Shown piece by piece: positions 1-11,227 of a DNA stretch of 64,000 nucleotides. This DNA is from Undibacterium sp. (GTDB taxonomy: Bacteria > Pseudomonadota > Gammaproteobacteria > Burkholderiales > Burkholderiaceae_D). Under the pieces are notes generated by a model. It made no database searches. It saw only the letters and a list, made by a program, of their open reading frames with translations, and had not been told where the DNA came from. Within the stretch, counting starts at the first letter, position 1. Each line of letters begins with the position of its first letter. Position numbers and translations under genes: made by a program. The stretch lies in contig JAUSNO010000001.1 in NCBI GenBank assembly GCA_030645915.1, positions 1 to 64,000 on the forward strand, written 5' to 3'.

Positions 1-2033
1 TCATTGACAAAAGCACGGTCAATCTTAAGTTTGTCGACGTCGAGTTTTTGCAAATGGCTCAAAGAAGAAAATCCTGTTCCGAAATCGTCGATCGAGACAC
101 GAATGCCGAGCTGCTTAATCTGATGCAAGGTCTTGATGAGCAACTCGGGATCTTTCATCGCCATGGATTCGGTAATCTCCAGTTCTATGCACTCAGGCGG
201 CGCTTTTGAGTCGTGCAGCGCACGGTGCAGGGTTTGCATGAACAAGGGATGCGAGAACTGAGCTTGAGAAACGTTGATCGCCATCTGAAAGTCAGTATAG
301 CCAAGACTGCGCAAGTGCACCAGTTCATAGCAGGCGGTACGCAGCACCCATTCGCCAATATTGACGATGAGGCCGGAATACTCGGCGATCGGAATGAACT
401 GATCGGGTGGAACGAAATTCCCCTCTTCGGTTTTCCAGCGCAACAAGGCTTCGGCCCCGAGCGCCTGTCCGGTACGCATATCGACCTGCGGTTGAAATAC
501 CAGGAACAGACGTTCACTTTCAAATGCACCTCGCAAAGCGTGCATCATGCGTACCCGCTCACGAATTTCGACGCCCATATCGCGGGTGAAATACGTGTAA
601 CCAGAACGTTGATGTGTCTTGGCACGTTTTAGTGCAATGTTGGTATCTTTTAAAGCTTCGGAGCCATCTCTGTCGCAATCGATCAATTTGACCAAACCTA
701 TCGTTGCGGATAGTTGCACAACTTGATTATCTACATCAAAAGGAAGTGTGAATAAGGCGAGAATTGTTTCAGGCCTTACCAAACTGTCGTTGCCCAGCAA
801 GGCAAAGGTATCACTACCGACACGTGCTAATTGACAATCTTTTCCATAATGGCTACTTAGACGTTGCGCTACCGCGCAAAGCAGCAAATCACCAAATTGA
901 TGGCCTAGTGCATCATTGGTTTCCGCAAAATGATCGATATCAATTAGTGATAAAACGCTATGTTGCTTGAGTGGTGACAGTAGGGTTTCGTTTAAAGTTT
1001 GCAGCAGCTTCAAACGATTGGATAAGCCTGTTAAGGGATCATAGAATGCATAGTTGTGCAGACGGGAAGTCAGCATGACATTATCCAAGCCAACCGACAC
1101 GTTACTGCAAAATACTTCTAGTAATCGCTTGTCCAAATCATTAATGTGTAAGCCCGTGTTGAGATATACGGTCAGATCATGGCTTGCGACATTGCTGAAA
1201 TATAAGACTGTTGACTCGCATTGATATAAATTTTGACGATCTTTTAGCGCTTGATGCAGTGAGGCTTGTATTGCAACGTCAGTCACCGTGTCGACTGATT
1301 GATTTATCCATTTGGAAAATGCATCAGTTGCAGCAATGATAGATAAGTTGGGCATACCGTTAGCATCGCTAACGTTAGTTTGTTGGGTGCAGGCAAAACC
1401 TTCGGTTTGTTCGCCCAATAGCCCGGTAAGTTGTACCAAGATGCCAGCCGCAAAATTTTGTAATCCTTGCAATGCAATGAGCTCAGTGCTGGCGTTAATT
1501 ATTAATTCTAAGCCGCGGCGACTCGCTGAAATTGCGCAAATTTGCTCATATGAGCGAATTGCTGAGGTAACCGCCGTATACAGTTTGGTGCGTGTCAGTT
1601 CAGATTTGGTTTTATAGTCATTGATATCGTAATCACGAATAGCATCAATTTCCGGCGCATATCCCGGTTGTCCAGTGCGTAAAATGATTCGGACATCGGC
1701 CAATCCCAAGGTTTTACGAATATGACTAACTAATTGCAATCCTGCGTCTTCCTGTTCCATGACCACGTCGAGCAAGATGATGGCAATGTCGGTTTCGTTG
1801 GAAAGTATATCGCGCGCTTCTGCTGCAGAGTATGCGTGTAGGAAACTTAGGGGGCGATGTTGAATTTCTAGGCTGCCTAGTGCAAACGTTGTCGCAGAAT
1901 GAACATCTGGATCGTCATCAATAATCATGATCCTCCATGTAGGATTCATTTTTACTGTTGCTGCAACATCATATGCCTCAGGCTCATCCAAAAAAATCAG
2001 ATCATCTTCGGAAGAATGGGTCAATGCGCTCAT
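1..2033 (-). CDS. Response regulator with REC (and probable DUF3369), GGDEF-like and EAL domains; 3' end truncated by the window edge
   Basis: Reverse-strand reading from ATG at 2033: MSALTHSSEDDLIFLDEPEAYDV...WRIMIIDDDPDVHSATTFALGSL; GAEALLRW (EAL) and SIDDFGTGFSSLSHLQKLDVDKLKIDRAFVN near the edge. No stop before position 1, so it is absent from the ORF track. Confidence 0.85.
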   Translation of the reverse strand, partial: MSALTHSSEDDLIFLDEPEAYDVAATVKMNPTWRIMIIDDDPDVHSATTFALGSLEIQHRPLSFLHAYSAAEARDILSNETDIAIILLDVVMEQEDAGLQLVSHIRKTLGLADVRIILRTGQPGYAPEIDAIRDYDINDYKTKSELTRTKLYTAVTSAIRSYEQICAISASRRGLELIINASTELIALQGLQNFAAGILVQLTGLLGEQTEGFACTQQTNVSDANGMPNLSIIAATDAFSKWINQSVDTVTDVAIQASLHQALKDRQNLYQCESTVLYFSNVASHDLTVYLNTGLHINDLDKRLLEVFCSNVSVGLDNVMLTSRLHNYAFYDPLTGLSNRLKLLQTLNETLLSPLKQHSVLSLIDIDHFAETNDALGHQFGDLLLCAVAQRLSSHYGKDCQLARVGSDTFALLGNDSLVRPETILALFTLPFDVDNQVVQLSATIGLVKLIDCDRDGSEALKDTNIALKRAKTHQRSGYTYFTRDMGVEIRERVRMMHALRGAFESERLFLVFQPQVDMRTGQALGAEALLRWKTEEGNFVPPDQFIPIAEYSGLIVNIGEWVLRTACYELVHLRSLGYTDFQMAINVSQAQFSHPLFMQTLHRALHDSKAPPECIELEITESMAMKDPELLIKTLHQIKQLGIRVSIDDFGTGFSSLSHLQKLDVDKLKIDRAFVN

Positions 2034-2283
2034 CTGCGGTGTAGCTCCAAGAATGGATTTATCTTTTTAATATAGAGATGTTCGTAAGTCAGAATATCGC
2101 TGGATGCATAACCACAGCAAAGTATAAAACAAGAATATATAGGAAATTGTCGTTTTAGGAGAAAAAAAGTAATTTGATGACACTTTTCCGAGAAAACGGT
2201 TCGTCTTCAGCGCTGTTTCAGCTAGGCGCTAACTTATCGCTGTTAAAATACGTCAATTTTTTGAATTCTCTATAGCGAATATT

Positions 2284-3396
2284 ATGTCAGGTAATACTTT
2301 TGGAAGTCTATTTACTGTTACAACTTTCGGCGAGTCGCACGGACCGGCGATTGGGTGTGTGATTGATGGATGTCCCCCAGGCTTGTTGTTGTCCGAATCC
2401 GATATTCAACCTGAGCTCGATCGAAGAAAGCCAGGAACTTCGCGACATGTAACACAGCGGCAGGAGTCTGACACGGTAGAAATTTTGTCAGGTGTTTATC
2501 AAGGACTAACGACGGGAACGCCGATTGCACTCTTAATCCGTAATGAAGATCAGCGCAGCAAGGATTACGGAAACATTACCGAAACTTTCCGACCAGGGCA
2601 TGCTGATTACACATATTGGCATAAATATGGTATCCGCGATCCTCGCGGTGGTGGTCGTTCTTCTGCACGCTTAACTGCTCCTGTTGTCGGTGCAGCGGCG
2701 ATCGCAAAGAAATGGTTATTTCAAAAATATGGAACAACATTCAAAGGTGGAATGAGTCAGTTAGGTGACATTATCATACCGTTTGAATCGTGGGATTATG
2801 TTTCAACAAATCCTTTTTTTGCTCCTACTAACAATGCGGATGTCATTGCGCGGCTCGAGGATTATATGGACGCGTTACGCAAGGATGGTGATTCTATCGG
2901 GGCGCGGATAGATATTGTTGCCAGTGGCGTGCCGGTGGGTCTGGGTGAGCCAATTTACGACAAGCTTGACGCTGAAATCGCCTACGCAATGATGGGAATT
3001 AACGCTGTTAAAGGTGTTGAAATCGGTGCTGGTTTCAATTCTATAGCGCAGAAAGGTTCACAGCACGGCGATGAGCTGACGCCAGATGGTTTTATTGGAA
3101 ATAACGCAGGTGGCGTGCTAGGCGGCATATCTACTGGTCAGGATATTACCGTGTCTATTGCAATCAAACCGACGTCATCAATTCGGACTCCGCGACGCTC
3201 AGTCGACAAGGATGGTAATCCTGTCATGGTTGAGACTTTTGGTCGGCATGATCCTTGTGTCGGTATACGAGCTACCCCAATCGCAGAGGCGATGCTGGCT
3301 TTGGTATTAATGGATCATGCATTACGTCATCGCGCTCAATGTGGTGATGTCAAACTGGCGCCAATGTTTGGCGTGGAAAAAATTCAAAAATGCTGA
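2284..3396 (+). CDS. aroC: Chorismate synthase
   Basis: [33 protein letters not shown]; full-length 370 aa. Confidence 0.97.
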   Translation: MSGNTFGSLFTVTTFGESHGPAIGCVIDGCPPGLLLSESDIQPELDRRKPGTSRHVTQRQESDTVEILSGVYQGLTTGTPIALLIRNEDQRSKDYGNITETFRPGHADYTYWHKYGIRDPRGGGRSSARLTAPVVGAAAIAKKWLFQKYGTTFKGGMSQLGDIIIPFESWDYVSTNPFFAPTNNADVIARLEDYMDALRKDGDSIGARIDIVASGVPVGLGEPIYDKLDAEIAYAMMGINAVKGVEIGAGFNSIAQKGSQHGDELTPDGFIGNNAGGVLGGISTGQDITVSIAIKPTSSIRTPRRSVDKDGNPVMVETFGRHDPCVGIRATPIAEAMLALVLMDHALRHRAQCGDVKLAPMFGVEKIQKC

Positions 3397-3598
3397 ATAT
3401 AAAATGGAGAAAGCCTAGGTTTGACTCAATTTTCAGATGAAAATTTTGTCGCTTTTGTTATTTTTGATTTTTTGTTTTGAACCAATTGTTCCTTAAATTG
3501 ATGTGCTTGTGCGATCTTGCATTGCACAATTGTGGCATAATCAAGAGCTAAACGAAATTTACGCTTTACGATTTATTCCATTTTTTAAACATCAAATC

Positions 3599-5002
3599 AT
3601 GCTTAAGACGCTCTACGATAAACTTTGGGAATCTCATGTAGTACATGAGGATGAGGATGGCACCGCTATCTTGTATATCGATCGCCATTTACTCCACGAG
3701 GTCACCAGCCCGCAGGCTTTTGATGGACTGCGTTTGGCGGGGCGGCAACCTTGGAGGTTGTCTGCAAATTTAGTGGTGGCGGATCATAATGTGCCGACCA
3801 CCAATCGCATCAATGGTATTGACGATCCGATTTCACGTCTGCAGGTGGAAACGCTGGATGCTAATGCTAAACAATATGGCTTAACTTACTTTGGCATGAA
3901 TGACAAACGTCAAGGGATTGTCCATGTGATTGGGCCAGAGCAGGGCGCAACCTTGCCGGGCATGACGGTGGTCTGCGGCGATTCTCACACCTCCACGCAT
4001 GGCGCATTCGCTTGTTTGGCGCACGGCATTGGTACGTCTGAAGTTGAACACGTACTCGCAACACAAACTTTGATAGCCAAAAAATCCAAATCGATGTTGG
4101 TGCAAGTGGACGGGGCGCTACCTGTGGGTGTGACAGCAAAAGATGTTGTCCTTGCGATTGTTGGCAAGATCGGTACTGCAGGCGGTACCGGCTATGCAAT
4201 CGAATTTGCCGGCTCAACTATCCGTAATCTGTCTATGGAAGGGCGCATGACCGTTTGCAATATGGCGATTGAAGCTGGAGCCCGCGCTGGTATGGTGGCG
4301 GTGGATCAAATTACGATTGACTATGTTAAAGGGCGGCCATTGTCGCCTGTGGGGCCACATTGGGACCGTGCTGTAGAGTATTGGCGTAATTTACATACCG
4401 ATGTTGGTGCTAAATTTGATTTGGTTGTGACGCTCAATGCGGCTGAAATTAAGCCGCAAGTGACGTGGGGTACTTCTCCGGAAATGGTGGTTGCTATTGA
4501 TAACCGAGTGCCAGATCCAGATCAGGAAAAAGATTCCGTAAAGCGCGATGCAATGGAAAAAGCTTTGGCATATATGGCTTTGAAGCCGAATATGGCAATC
4601 GAGGATATCCGGATTGATAAGGTATTTATCGGCTCGTGCACTAATTCGCGTATTGAAGATTTGCGTGCAGCCGCAGCGGTGGTGCGAGGTAAGTTCCGGG
4701 CGTCAAATGTTAAGTTGGCGATGGTTGTGCCAGGCTCTGGATTGGTAAAAGATCAGGCGGAGCGCGAAGGCTTGGATAAGATTTTCCGCGATGCGGGTTT
4801 TGAGTGGCGCGAACCAGGTTGTTCTATGTGTCTGGCAATGAATGCTGACAGGCTGGAACCGGGTGAACGCTGTGCCTCAACGTCAAATCGTAATTTTGAA
4901 GGTCGACAGGGACAAGGAGGTCGCACTCATTTGGTCTCTCCTGCAATGGCCGCTGCCGCTGGTATTGCCGGTCATTTTGTGGATGTTCGCACTTTTCGTT
5001 AA
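3599..5002 (+). CDS. leuC: 3-isopropylmalate dehydratase large subunit
   Basis: [59 protein letters not shown]. Track ORF starts at 3503 but the conserved N-terminus begins at 3599. Confidence 0.96.
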   Translation: MLKTLYDKLWESHVVHEDEDGTAILYIDRHLLHEVTSPQAFDGLRLAGRQPWRLSANLVVADHNVPTTNRINGIDDPISRLQVETLDANAKQYGLTYFGMNDKRQGIVHVIGPEQGATLPGMTVVCGDSHTSTHGAFACLAHGIGTSEVEHVLATQTLIAKKSKSMLVQVDGALPVGVTAKDVVLAIVGKIGTAGGTGYAIEFAGSTIRNLSMEGRMTVCNMAIEAGARAGMVAVDQITIDYVKGRPLSPVGPHWDRAVEYWRNLHTDVGAKFDLVVTLNAAEIKPQVTWGTSPEMVVAIDNRVPDPDQEKDSVKRDAMEKALAYMALKPNMAIEDIRIDKVFIGSCTNSRIEDLRAAAAVVRGKFRASNVKLAMVVPGSGLVKDQAEREGLDKIFRDAGFEWREPGCSMCLAMNADRLEPGERCASTSNRNFEGRQGQGGRTHLVSPAMAAAAGIAGHFVDVRTFR

Positions 5003-5021
5003 ACTTTTTTGAGAATTCGAC

Positions 5022-5144
5022 ATGAAAAAATTAATTGCTCTTGCTCTTTGTATGTTTTTTCTAGCTGGTTGCAATACTGTACATGGTTTTGGCCAGGACG
5101 TTAAAAAAGTCGGCGAAAAAATGGAAGGCGCATCGAAGAAATAA
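5022..5144 (+). CDS. Entericidin-like small lipoprotein (40 aa)
   Basis: [40 protein letters not shown]: signal peptide, LAGC lipobox, GxGxDVKKxGEKxE motif; lies between leuC and leuD; below the track size cutoff. Confidence 0.85.
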   Translation: MKKLIALALCMFFLAGCNTVHGFGQDVKKVGEKMEGASKK

Positions 5145-5146
5145 TT

Positions 5147-5794
5147 ATGGAAAAATTTACTGTACTTGATGGCTTAGTTGCGCCCATGGATAGAGCGAAT
5201 GTGGATACCGATGCCATTATTCCAAAGCAATTTTTAAAATCGATAAAACGTAGTGGATTTGGTCCAAATCTGTTCGATGAATGGCGTTACCTCGATCATG
5301 GTGAGCCCGGTATTGATAACAGCAAACGTCCTCTCAATCCAGATTTTGTATTGAATCAGCCGCGTTATCAGGGGGCTTCGATTTTGCTGACGCGTAAGAA
5401 TTTTGGTTGCGGTTCTTCGCGAGAGCATGCGCCGTGGGCGCTAGAGCAATATGGTTTTCGTGCGGTGATTGCGCCGAGTTTTGCCGATATTTTCTTTAAC
5501 AATTGTTTTAAGAACGGTTTGTTGCCGATTGTTTTATCTGAGCAAAGCATTGATCATTTGTTTAATGAGGTTAAGGCATTTCCAGGCTATCGATTGATCG
5601 TTGATTTGGATACGCAGCTTGTCACCACATCTAACGGCGACACAAGCTACCATTTTGAGGTTGATGCGTTTCGCAAATATTGTTTATTGAACGGTCTGGA
5701 CGATATCGGATTAACTTTACGTCAATCAGACAAAATACGTGCGTTTGAAGAACGTCATATCGCTACCCAGCCTTGGCTCGTTAATACTATTTAA
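5147..5794 (+). CDS. leuD: 3-isopropylmalate dehydratase small subunit
   Basis: [46 protein letters not shown]. Confidence 0.97.
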   Translation: MEKFTVLDGLVAPMDRANVDTDAIIPKQFLKSIKRSGFGPNLFDEWRYLDHGEPGIDNSKRPLNPDFVLNQPRYQGASILLTRKNFGCGSSREHAPWALEQYGFRAVIAPSFADIFFNNCFKNGLLPIVLSEQSIDHLFNEVKAFPGYRLIVDLDTQLVTTSNGDTSYHFEVDAFRKYCLLNGLDDIGLTLRQSDKIRAFEERHIATQPWLVNTI

Positions 5795-5811
5795 TCGAAT
5801 TCTTTAAGAAT

Positions 5812-6882
5812 ATGAAAATTGCAATTTTGCCCGGTGACGGTATTGGTCCTGAAATCGTTGAACAAGCAGTAAAGGTGTTGAATGCGTTAGGCGAATCTTT
5901 TGAGATGGAAACAGCGCCCGTCGGTGGTGCTGGCTATGAGGCATCTGGACATCCTTTGCCTGACAGTACATTGAAGCTGGCGCAAGATGCCGATGCGATC
6001 TTATTCGGTTCTGTAGGTGATTGGAAATATGACACGTTGGAGCGCTCTTTGCGACCCGAGCAAGCCATACTCGGTTTGCGTAAAAATCTAAATTTGTTTG
6101 CTAATCTGCGACCTGCTATTTTGTATCCTGAACTTGCCGGTGCTTCAACCTTGAAACCCGAGGTCGTTTCTGGCTTAGATATTTTGATCATTCGCGAATT
6201 GACCGGAGATATTTATTTTGGACAGCCACGCGGCGTCCGTATTTGCCCCGATGGACCTTTCAAAGGGCAGCGCGAGGGCTTTGATACCATGCGCTACGCT
6301 GAGGGCGAAATTCGACGTATTGCTCATGTGGCGTTCCAGGCAGCACAAAAACGCGATAAACGCCTAACTAGCGTAGATAAAGCCAATGTGCTTGAGACGT
6401 TCCAGTTCTGGAAAGATATCGTTACTGATGTACATAAAGAATACCCGGATGTCACACTTGATCATATGTATGTCGATAACGCGGCAATGCAATTAGTGCG
6501 AGCGCCAAAAAAATTCGACGTACTGGTAACCGGCAATATGTTTGGCGATATTTTGTCTGATGCCGCCGCCATGTTGACGGGGTCTATTGGCATGTTGCCT
6601 TCTGCTTCACTTGATGCCAATAATAAAGGTTTGTATGAGCCTTCGCATGGCTCGGCTCCTGATATCGCGGGTAAAGGCATTGCCAATCCACTGGCAACAA
6701 TTTTGTCTGCAGCGATGATGTTGCGCTACTCACTCGGTAAAGCGGAACATGCAGACCGCATAGAAACTGCGGTTAAAAAAGTACTGGCACAAGGTTTGCG
6801 AACGCCTGATATTTATGAGGCTGGAACCATTAAGGTCGGTACAGTTGAGATGGGTGCCGCCGTGGTGCAGGCACTAGTTTAG
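5812..6882 (+). CDS. leuB: 3-isopropylmalate dehydrogenase
   Basis: [52 protein letters not shown]. Confidence 0.97.
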   Translation: MKIAILPGDGIGPEIVEQAVKVLNALGESFEMETAPVGGAGYEASGHPLPDSTLKLAQDADAILFGSVGDWKYDTLERSLRPEQAILGLRKNLNLFANLRPAILYPELAGASTLKPEVVSGLDILIIRELTGDIYFGQPRGVRICPDGPFKGQREGFDTMRYAEGEIRRIAHVAFQAAQKRDKRLTSVDKANVLETFQFWKDIVTDVHKEYPDVTLDHMYVDNAAMQLVRAPKKFDVLVTGNMFGDILSDAAAMLTGSIGMLPSASLDANNKGLYEPSHGSAPDIAGKGIANPLATILSAAMMLRYSLGKAEHADRIETAVKKVLAQGLRTPDIYEAGTIKVGTVEMGAAVVQALV

Positions 6883-6962
6883 CTAGAAAGTTTGAATGTT
6901 GTTTAGTTGCAAGTAATCGTTGAGTAATCCGCAGGGGAATCTGCAAATATTAGGGAAAGATG

Positions 6963-8090
6963 ATGAAACTAGTCGGTTTGGTCGGTTGGCGTGGAATGGT
7001 GGGTTCGGTTCTGATGCAGCGTATGCAGGAAGAGGGAGATTTCTCTCATATTGAACCAGTGTTTTTTTCTACCTCGAATACAGGCGGTGCGGCCCCTGTG
7101 ATGGCGAAAAATGAAAAAACATTAAAAGACGCAAATGATATTGGTGCATTGAGTAAATGCGACATTATTATTACTTGCCAAGGCGGTGATTACACGACAG
7201 AAATTTTCCCTAAGCTTCGTGCTGCGGGTTGGAATGGTTTCTGGATCGATGCAGCTTCAAGCTTGCGAATGAATGATGATGCAGTCATTGTGCTTGATCC
7301 TGTTAATTTGAACGTAATCAAGACGGCACTGAATCGTGGCATGAGAAATTATATTGGCGGCAATTGCACAGTTTCTTGCATGCTGATGGGCCTAGGTGGT
7401 TTATTTCAGCATGATTTAGTCGATTGGGTGTCGTCTATGACATATCAGGCTGCATCCGGCGGCGGTGCCCAGCATATGCGTGAATTATTAACTCAATTCG
7501 GTTCAATTAATGCTGAAGTGAAATCTCTGCTAGATAATCCAGCAGCCGCTATTTTGGAAATTGATCGTAAAGTTTTGGCAAAACAACACAGTTTCACTGA
7601 AGATGAAACTAAACAATTCGGAGTGCCGCTTGCTGGAAATTTGATTCCATGGATAGATAAGGACATGCATAATGGCGTTTCCAAAGAGGAGTGGAAAGCT
7701 GGCGCGGAAACCAATAAAATTCTGGGGCGAGGTGAAGGATTTGCAAGCAAGGCAACGCCAGTTGACGGTCTGTGCATACGTGTTGGTGCCATGCGCTGCC
7801 ATTCGCAAGCGTTGACCATTAAGCTCAAAAAAGATGTTCCGCTTGATGAAATTAATGACATTATTGCGCAAAATAATCAATGGGTTAAGCTAATACCAAA
7901 TAATCGCGAGGCGTCCATGCGTGATTTGACTCCTGCCGCTGTCACCGGTAGTCTGACAATTCCTGTCGGGAGATTACGCAAAATGCAAATGGGGGGCGAA
8001 TATTTGTCGGCATTCACAGTCGGCGATCAATTACTTTGGGGGGCGGCAGAACCATTACGCAGGATGTTACGTATCCTTATAGACGATTGA
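6963..8090 (+). CDS. asd: Aspartate-semialdehyde dehydrogenase
   Basis: [44 protein letters not shown]. Confidence 0.96.
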   Translation: MKLVGLVGWRGMVGSVLMQRMQEEGDFSHIEPVFFSTSNTGGAAPVMAKNEKTLKDANDIGALSKCDIIITCQGGDYTTEIFPKLRAAGWNGFWIDAASSLRMNDDAVIVLDPVNLNVIKTALNRGMRNYIGGNCTVSCMLMGLGGLFQHDLVDWVSSMTYQAASGGGAQHMRELLTQFGSINAEVKSLLDNPAAAILEIDRKVLAKQHSFTEDETKQFGVPLAGNLIPWIDKDMHNGVSKEEWKAGAETNKILGRGEGFASKATPVDGLCIRVGAMRCHSQALTIKLKKDVPLDEINDIIAQNNQWVKLIPNNREASMRDLTPAAVTGSLTIPVGRLRKMQMGGEYLSAFTVGDQLLWGAAEPLRRMLRILIDD

Positions 8091-8126
8091 TAGTATTAAT
8101 TTATAGTTCAAACTAACAAATGAAAA

Positions 8127-8163
8127 AACAATAAGGAGTGATATTTCACTCCTTATTGTTTTC
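8127..8163. terminator. Rho-independent terminator after asd
   Basis: Perfect inverted repeat AACAATAAGGAGTGA-tat-TTCACTCCTTATTGTT followed by T residues. Confidence 0.85.
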
Positions 8164-8378
8164 AGCGTTAAATTAGTTGTTGTATTCTTCAATTGTCAAA
8201 CTGCAACAACGTTTTATATAGTATATAGCTTGGTTTTGCGTCTTAATGTATTTACCATAGTTGCAAATCGCGTTAAGCTTGCGCCACAACATTTGTAATG
8301 TTATCTTGAGACAATATGACGCTTTTTAGTAGTCTTAATTGCAGCCGCTAACCTGAATTTGCTAAATTCCCCAAATAA

Positions 8379-11156
8379 ATGTCCTATAAAATGCATAATT
8401 ATAAACGCTTACCGATGATTTCTCTGGGTCGCAAAGTACTGAGTGCTGCCGTAGCCTCATCTTTGTTGCTGCTATCGAATGCGCACGCTACTGGCCTTGG
8501 TCGACTAACGGTACTTTCAGCGCTAGGACAGCCGTTACGAGCAGAGATTGAACTCACATCGCCGAATAAAGATGAAGTTTCATCATTGGTTCCTAAATTA
8601 GCCTCTGTAGATGCTTTTAAACAAGCCAGTATTGATTTTAATCCAGCTCTTCTTTCAATGCGCTTTTCTGTTGAGCCACGGGGTGCTGGTTATGTAATAA
8701 GGGTTACGTCAACTCAGGCAATGAATGAGCCCTTTGTTGATTTGCTGCTAGAGATGAATTCAAGTAGTGGTAAATTGTTGCGAGAATATACATTTCTATT
8801 AGATCCCGCTGAATTAAGAAATAGTCAATCGGCCCAAGTCGCCAATCCAGTCAATATCGCGACTACTTCTCCATCTGTACCAACACCAAAGTACTCAACT
8901 CCGCAAGGGTCTCAGAGCGAGGTTGTTTCAGATTCCCCGACGATTCAAAAAAGAGTTGCAACAAAAAAAACGGAGATGCGTAAAGAAACATCCGGTAGTG
9001 GGGACTACAAGGTCAAGATTGGCGATACCTTGAGCAAGGTTGCAAGTGAGTACAAGAATGAAGGCTTATCATTAGATCAAATGTTGGTGAGCCTGTACAA
9101 AGCTAATCCACAAGCTTTTTCTGGTAGTAACATGAATCGTTTGAAAGTCGGACAAATACTAACGATTCCCGATACGGAAAGTCTTCAAGCAATTAGTAAG
9201 GGTGAGTCTCACTCGGTCGTCATGGCGCATGCTGCAGATTTTAATTCTTACCGAAGTAAATTGGCCGGACATGTGGCTGATGCGCCAGAACAAAAATCAG
9301 TAGCTAGCAAACAAACTGTTAGCGGATCGATTACTGCCAAAATAAAAGAAGTACCTACAGCAACAAATGAAGCTTTGGATAAATTAAGATTATCGAAAGC
9401 ATCTCCTGTCGCAACTTCAAAATCAGTCATTACTAAGGCGGCAGTCGAAGAAGATAAGCTGGCGAAAGATAAAGCGATTGCTGATGCAAATGCAAGAGTA
9501 AAGGAGCTTGAGAAGAATGTTGGCGAGCTAAATAAACTTCTTAAGATAAAAGACAAGGATCTAGCTGAGAAACAAGCGGCAGCAATTGCTAAAGTTGAGC
9601 CGAAAGCCGCGAGCGTTAAAGAAGTTATTGCACCAAGTGTTACTTCTGCTGCTGCAACTTCAACTAATGTATCAGCAGAAGTTGCCGCATCCTTGTCTGC
9701 AACTAAACAAGCATCGGTGCCTGTAGTCGCGGCCGCTTCAAAACGAAAAGCAGTAGCCCCGCCGCCGCCAGAGCCAGGTTTTTTTGATGGCATAATGGAA
9801 AGTGGTTTTGTTCTTCCCTTGGGAATAATTGCTGCGCTGGTAGCCGGTTATGGAATATTTTCAAGCCGTCGCAAGAAAAAGTTGCAACAGTTTGACGATA
9901 GTATTTTGACCGGTTCTAGTATGAAGGCGAACTCTATGTTTGGATCAACAGGCGGACAGAGCGTTGATACCAATAATAGCGTCTTCAATTCAAATTTTGC
10001 ACCCTCGGCAAGTCAGTTGGACGCAAACGAAGTGGATCCAATTGCAGAGGCGGATGTCTATATTGCTTACGGTAGAGACTCTCAAGCTGAAGAAATTCTG
10101 AAGGAAGCTCTACGTACACAACCAGATCGACATGCTGTGCGCGTTAAGTTGTTAGAAATTTACTACAATCGTAAAGATCCAAGGTCATTTGAACGTCTAG
10201 CAAGCGAATTGTATGGGATGACCAGTGGCGAGGGAGATGAATGGGCTCAAGCCGCTTCAATGGGCGTTATGCTTGAACCGACCAATCCGCTTTACGCTGG
10301 AGGAAAAGCTCAAGCTGAAATGCAATCTGGTGCAGCTCTTGGAGTAAGTACTCAGCCATTGGAAGATTTGGATCCTGAGGCTTTGCTTGGAAATTCCCTT
10401 TCGGATGATATGCTGGAGTCGATTAGTATTATTGATACTGCTTCAGGCTTGACAGAGGATGTGGCGTTGACAAAGGAATCGATGAGTGCCGAAGCGAGTG
10501 AAGCCGATTCGTTCGATATAGGAAGCTTAGATTTTGATTTGGATATTCCAAATTCAGAAGATGTTGAACAATTTGATGCTCCTCTTTTACCAGAGAATTC
10601 CCCGAAGGTGGTTGGTTTAACGTCGCAAGAGCCTTTGGAGGAAACTCCAGTAGTTGATTTCGGAACGATAGATTTTGATTTGGGTTCAAGTGGAACAACG
10701 ATTCAGTCATCAACTGAGCATATAAAAGAATCAGTGAATGTTGCTTCGGATCTTGATGTTGTTGGTGGCTTGGATCATATTGATTTTGATTCCACGTCCA
10801 CTTCGGAAGCATTAACAAGCGTTAATTCGATGGCCCCTCCCGTTACTGTAGACACAATTGATGCTCTATTGCCATTAGAGGTTGAGCAAGAAGCACCGTT
10901 GGCCGCATATGAGTTTGATCTTTCTGGAATTGATCTAGATCTTGGTGCTGAGGATGTCAAATTGGAGTCGTCAGCATCATCAGGGGAGGACGAGCAATCG
11001 TATAATGCTGAAATGGCTACAAAACTAGATCTGGCAGTTGCATATCATGAAATCGGCGACAAAGAAGGTGCTCGCGAGTTACTCGATGAGGTGTTAAAAG
11101 GTGGAACTTCTGATCAAATTGAAAAAGCGAAAAGTATGCTTATACAATTGACGTGA
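8379..11156 (+). CDS. fimV: FimV-like pilus assembly/peptidoglycan-binding protein
   Basis: GLGRLTVLSALGQPLRAEIELTS N-terminus, LysM-like segment (VKIGDTLSKVASEY), TM segment, acidic C-terminal half, C-terminal KLDLAVAYHEIGDKEGARELLDEVL. Confidence 0.92.
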   Translation: MSYKMHNYKRLPMISLGRKVLSAAVASSLLLLSNAHATGLGRLTVLSALGQPLRAEIELTSPNKDEVSSLVPKLASVDAFKQASIDFNPALLSMRFSVEPRGAGYVIRVTSTQAMNEPFVDLLLEMNSSSGKLLREYTFLLDPAELRNSQSAQVANPVNIATTSPSVPTPKYSTPQGSQSEVVSDSPTIQKRVATKKTEMRKETSGSGDYKVKIGDTLSKVASEYKNEGLSLDQMLVSLYKANPQAFSGSNMNRLKVGQILTIPDTESLQAISKGESHSVVMAHAADFNSYRSKLAGHVADAPEQKSVASKQTVSGSITAKIKEVPTATNEALDKLRLSKASPVATSKSVITKAAVEEDKLAKDKAIADANARVKELEKNVGELNKLLKIKDKDLAEKQAAAIAKVEPKAASVKEVIAPSVTSAAATSTNVSAEVAASLSATKQASVPVVAAASKRKAVAPPPPEPGFFDGIMESGFVLPLGIIAALVAGYGIFSSRRKKKLQQFDDSILTGSSMKANSMFGSTGGQSVDTNNSVFNSNFAPSASQLDANEVDPIAEADVYIAYGRDSQAEEILKEALRTQPDRHAVRVKLLEIYYNRKDPRSFERLASELYGMTSGEGDEWAQAASMGVMLEPTNPLYAGGKAQAEMQSGAALGVSTQPLEDLDPEALLGNSLSDDMLESISIIDTASGLTEDVALTKESMSAEASEADSFDIGSLDFDLDIPNSEDVEQFDAPLLPENSPKVVGLTSQEPLEETPVVDFGTIDFDLGSSGTTIQSSTEHIKESVNVASDLDVVGGLDHIDFDSTSTSEALTSVNSMAPPVTVDTIDALLPLEVEQEAPLAAYEFDLSGIDLDLGAEDVKLESSASSGEDEQSYNAEMATKLDLAVAYHEIGDKEGARELLDEVLKGGTSDQIEKAKSMLIQLT

Positions 11157-11172
11157 TTGGTGTTTTTAATAA

Positions 11173-11213
11173 AAATGGGCGCGGCTATTTGCTGGCGCCC
11201 TTTTTTATAATCG
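11173..11213 (+). terminator. Rho-independent terminator after fimV
   Basis: ATGGGCGCggctatttgctgGCGCCCTTTTTTAT. Confidence 0.7.
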
Positions 11214-11227
11214 TAAAGAATTAAATA

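Noticed and set aside
213-632. 139-aa plus-strand ORF
   Set aside because: Antisense to the GGDEF-EAL gene, no recognisable family.
3428-3446. AATTTTCA-GA-TGAAAATT hairpin after aroC
   Set aside because: AT-only weak stem in AT-rich intergenic DNA; not confidently a terminator.
9248-9793. 181-aa minus-strand ORF inside fimV
   Set aside because: Low-complexity Ser/Ala antisense shadow of fimV coding sequence.
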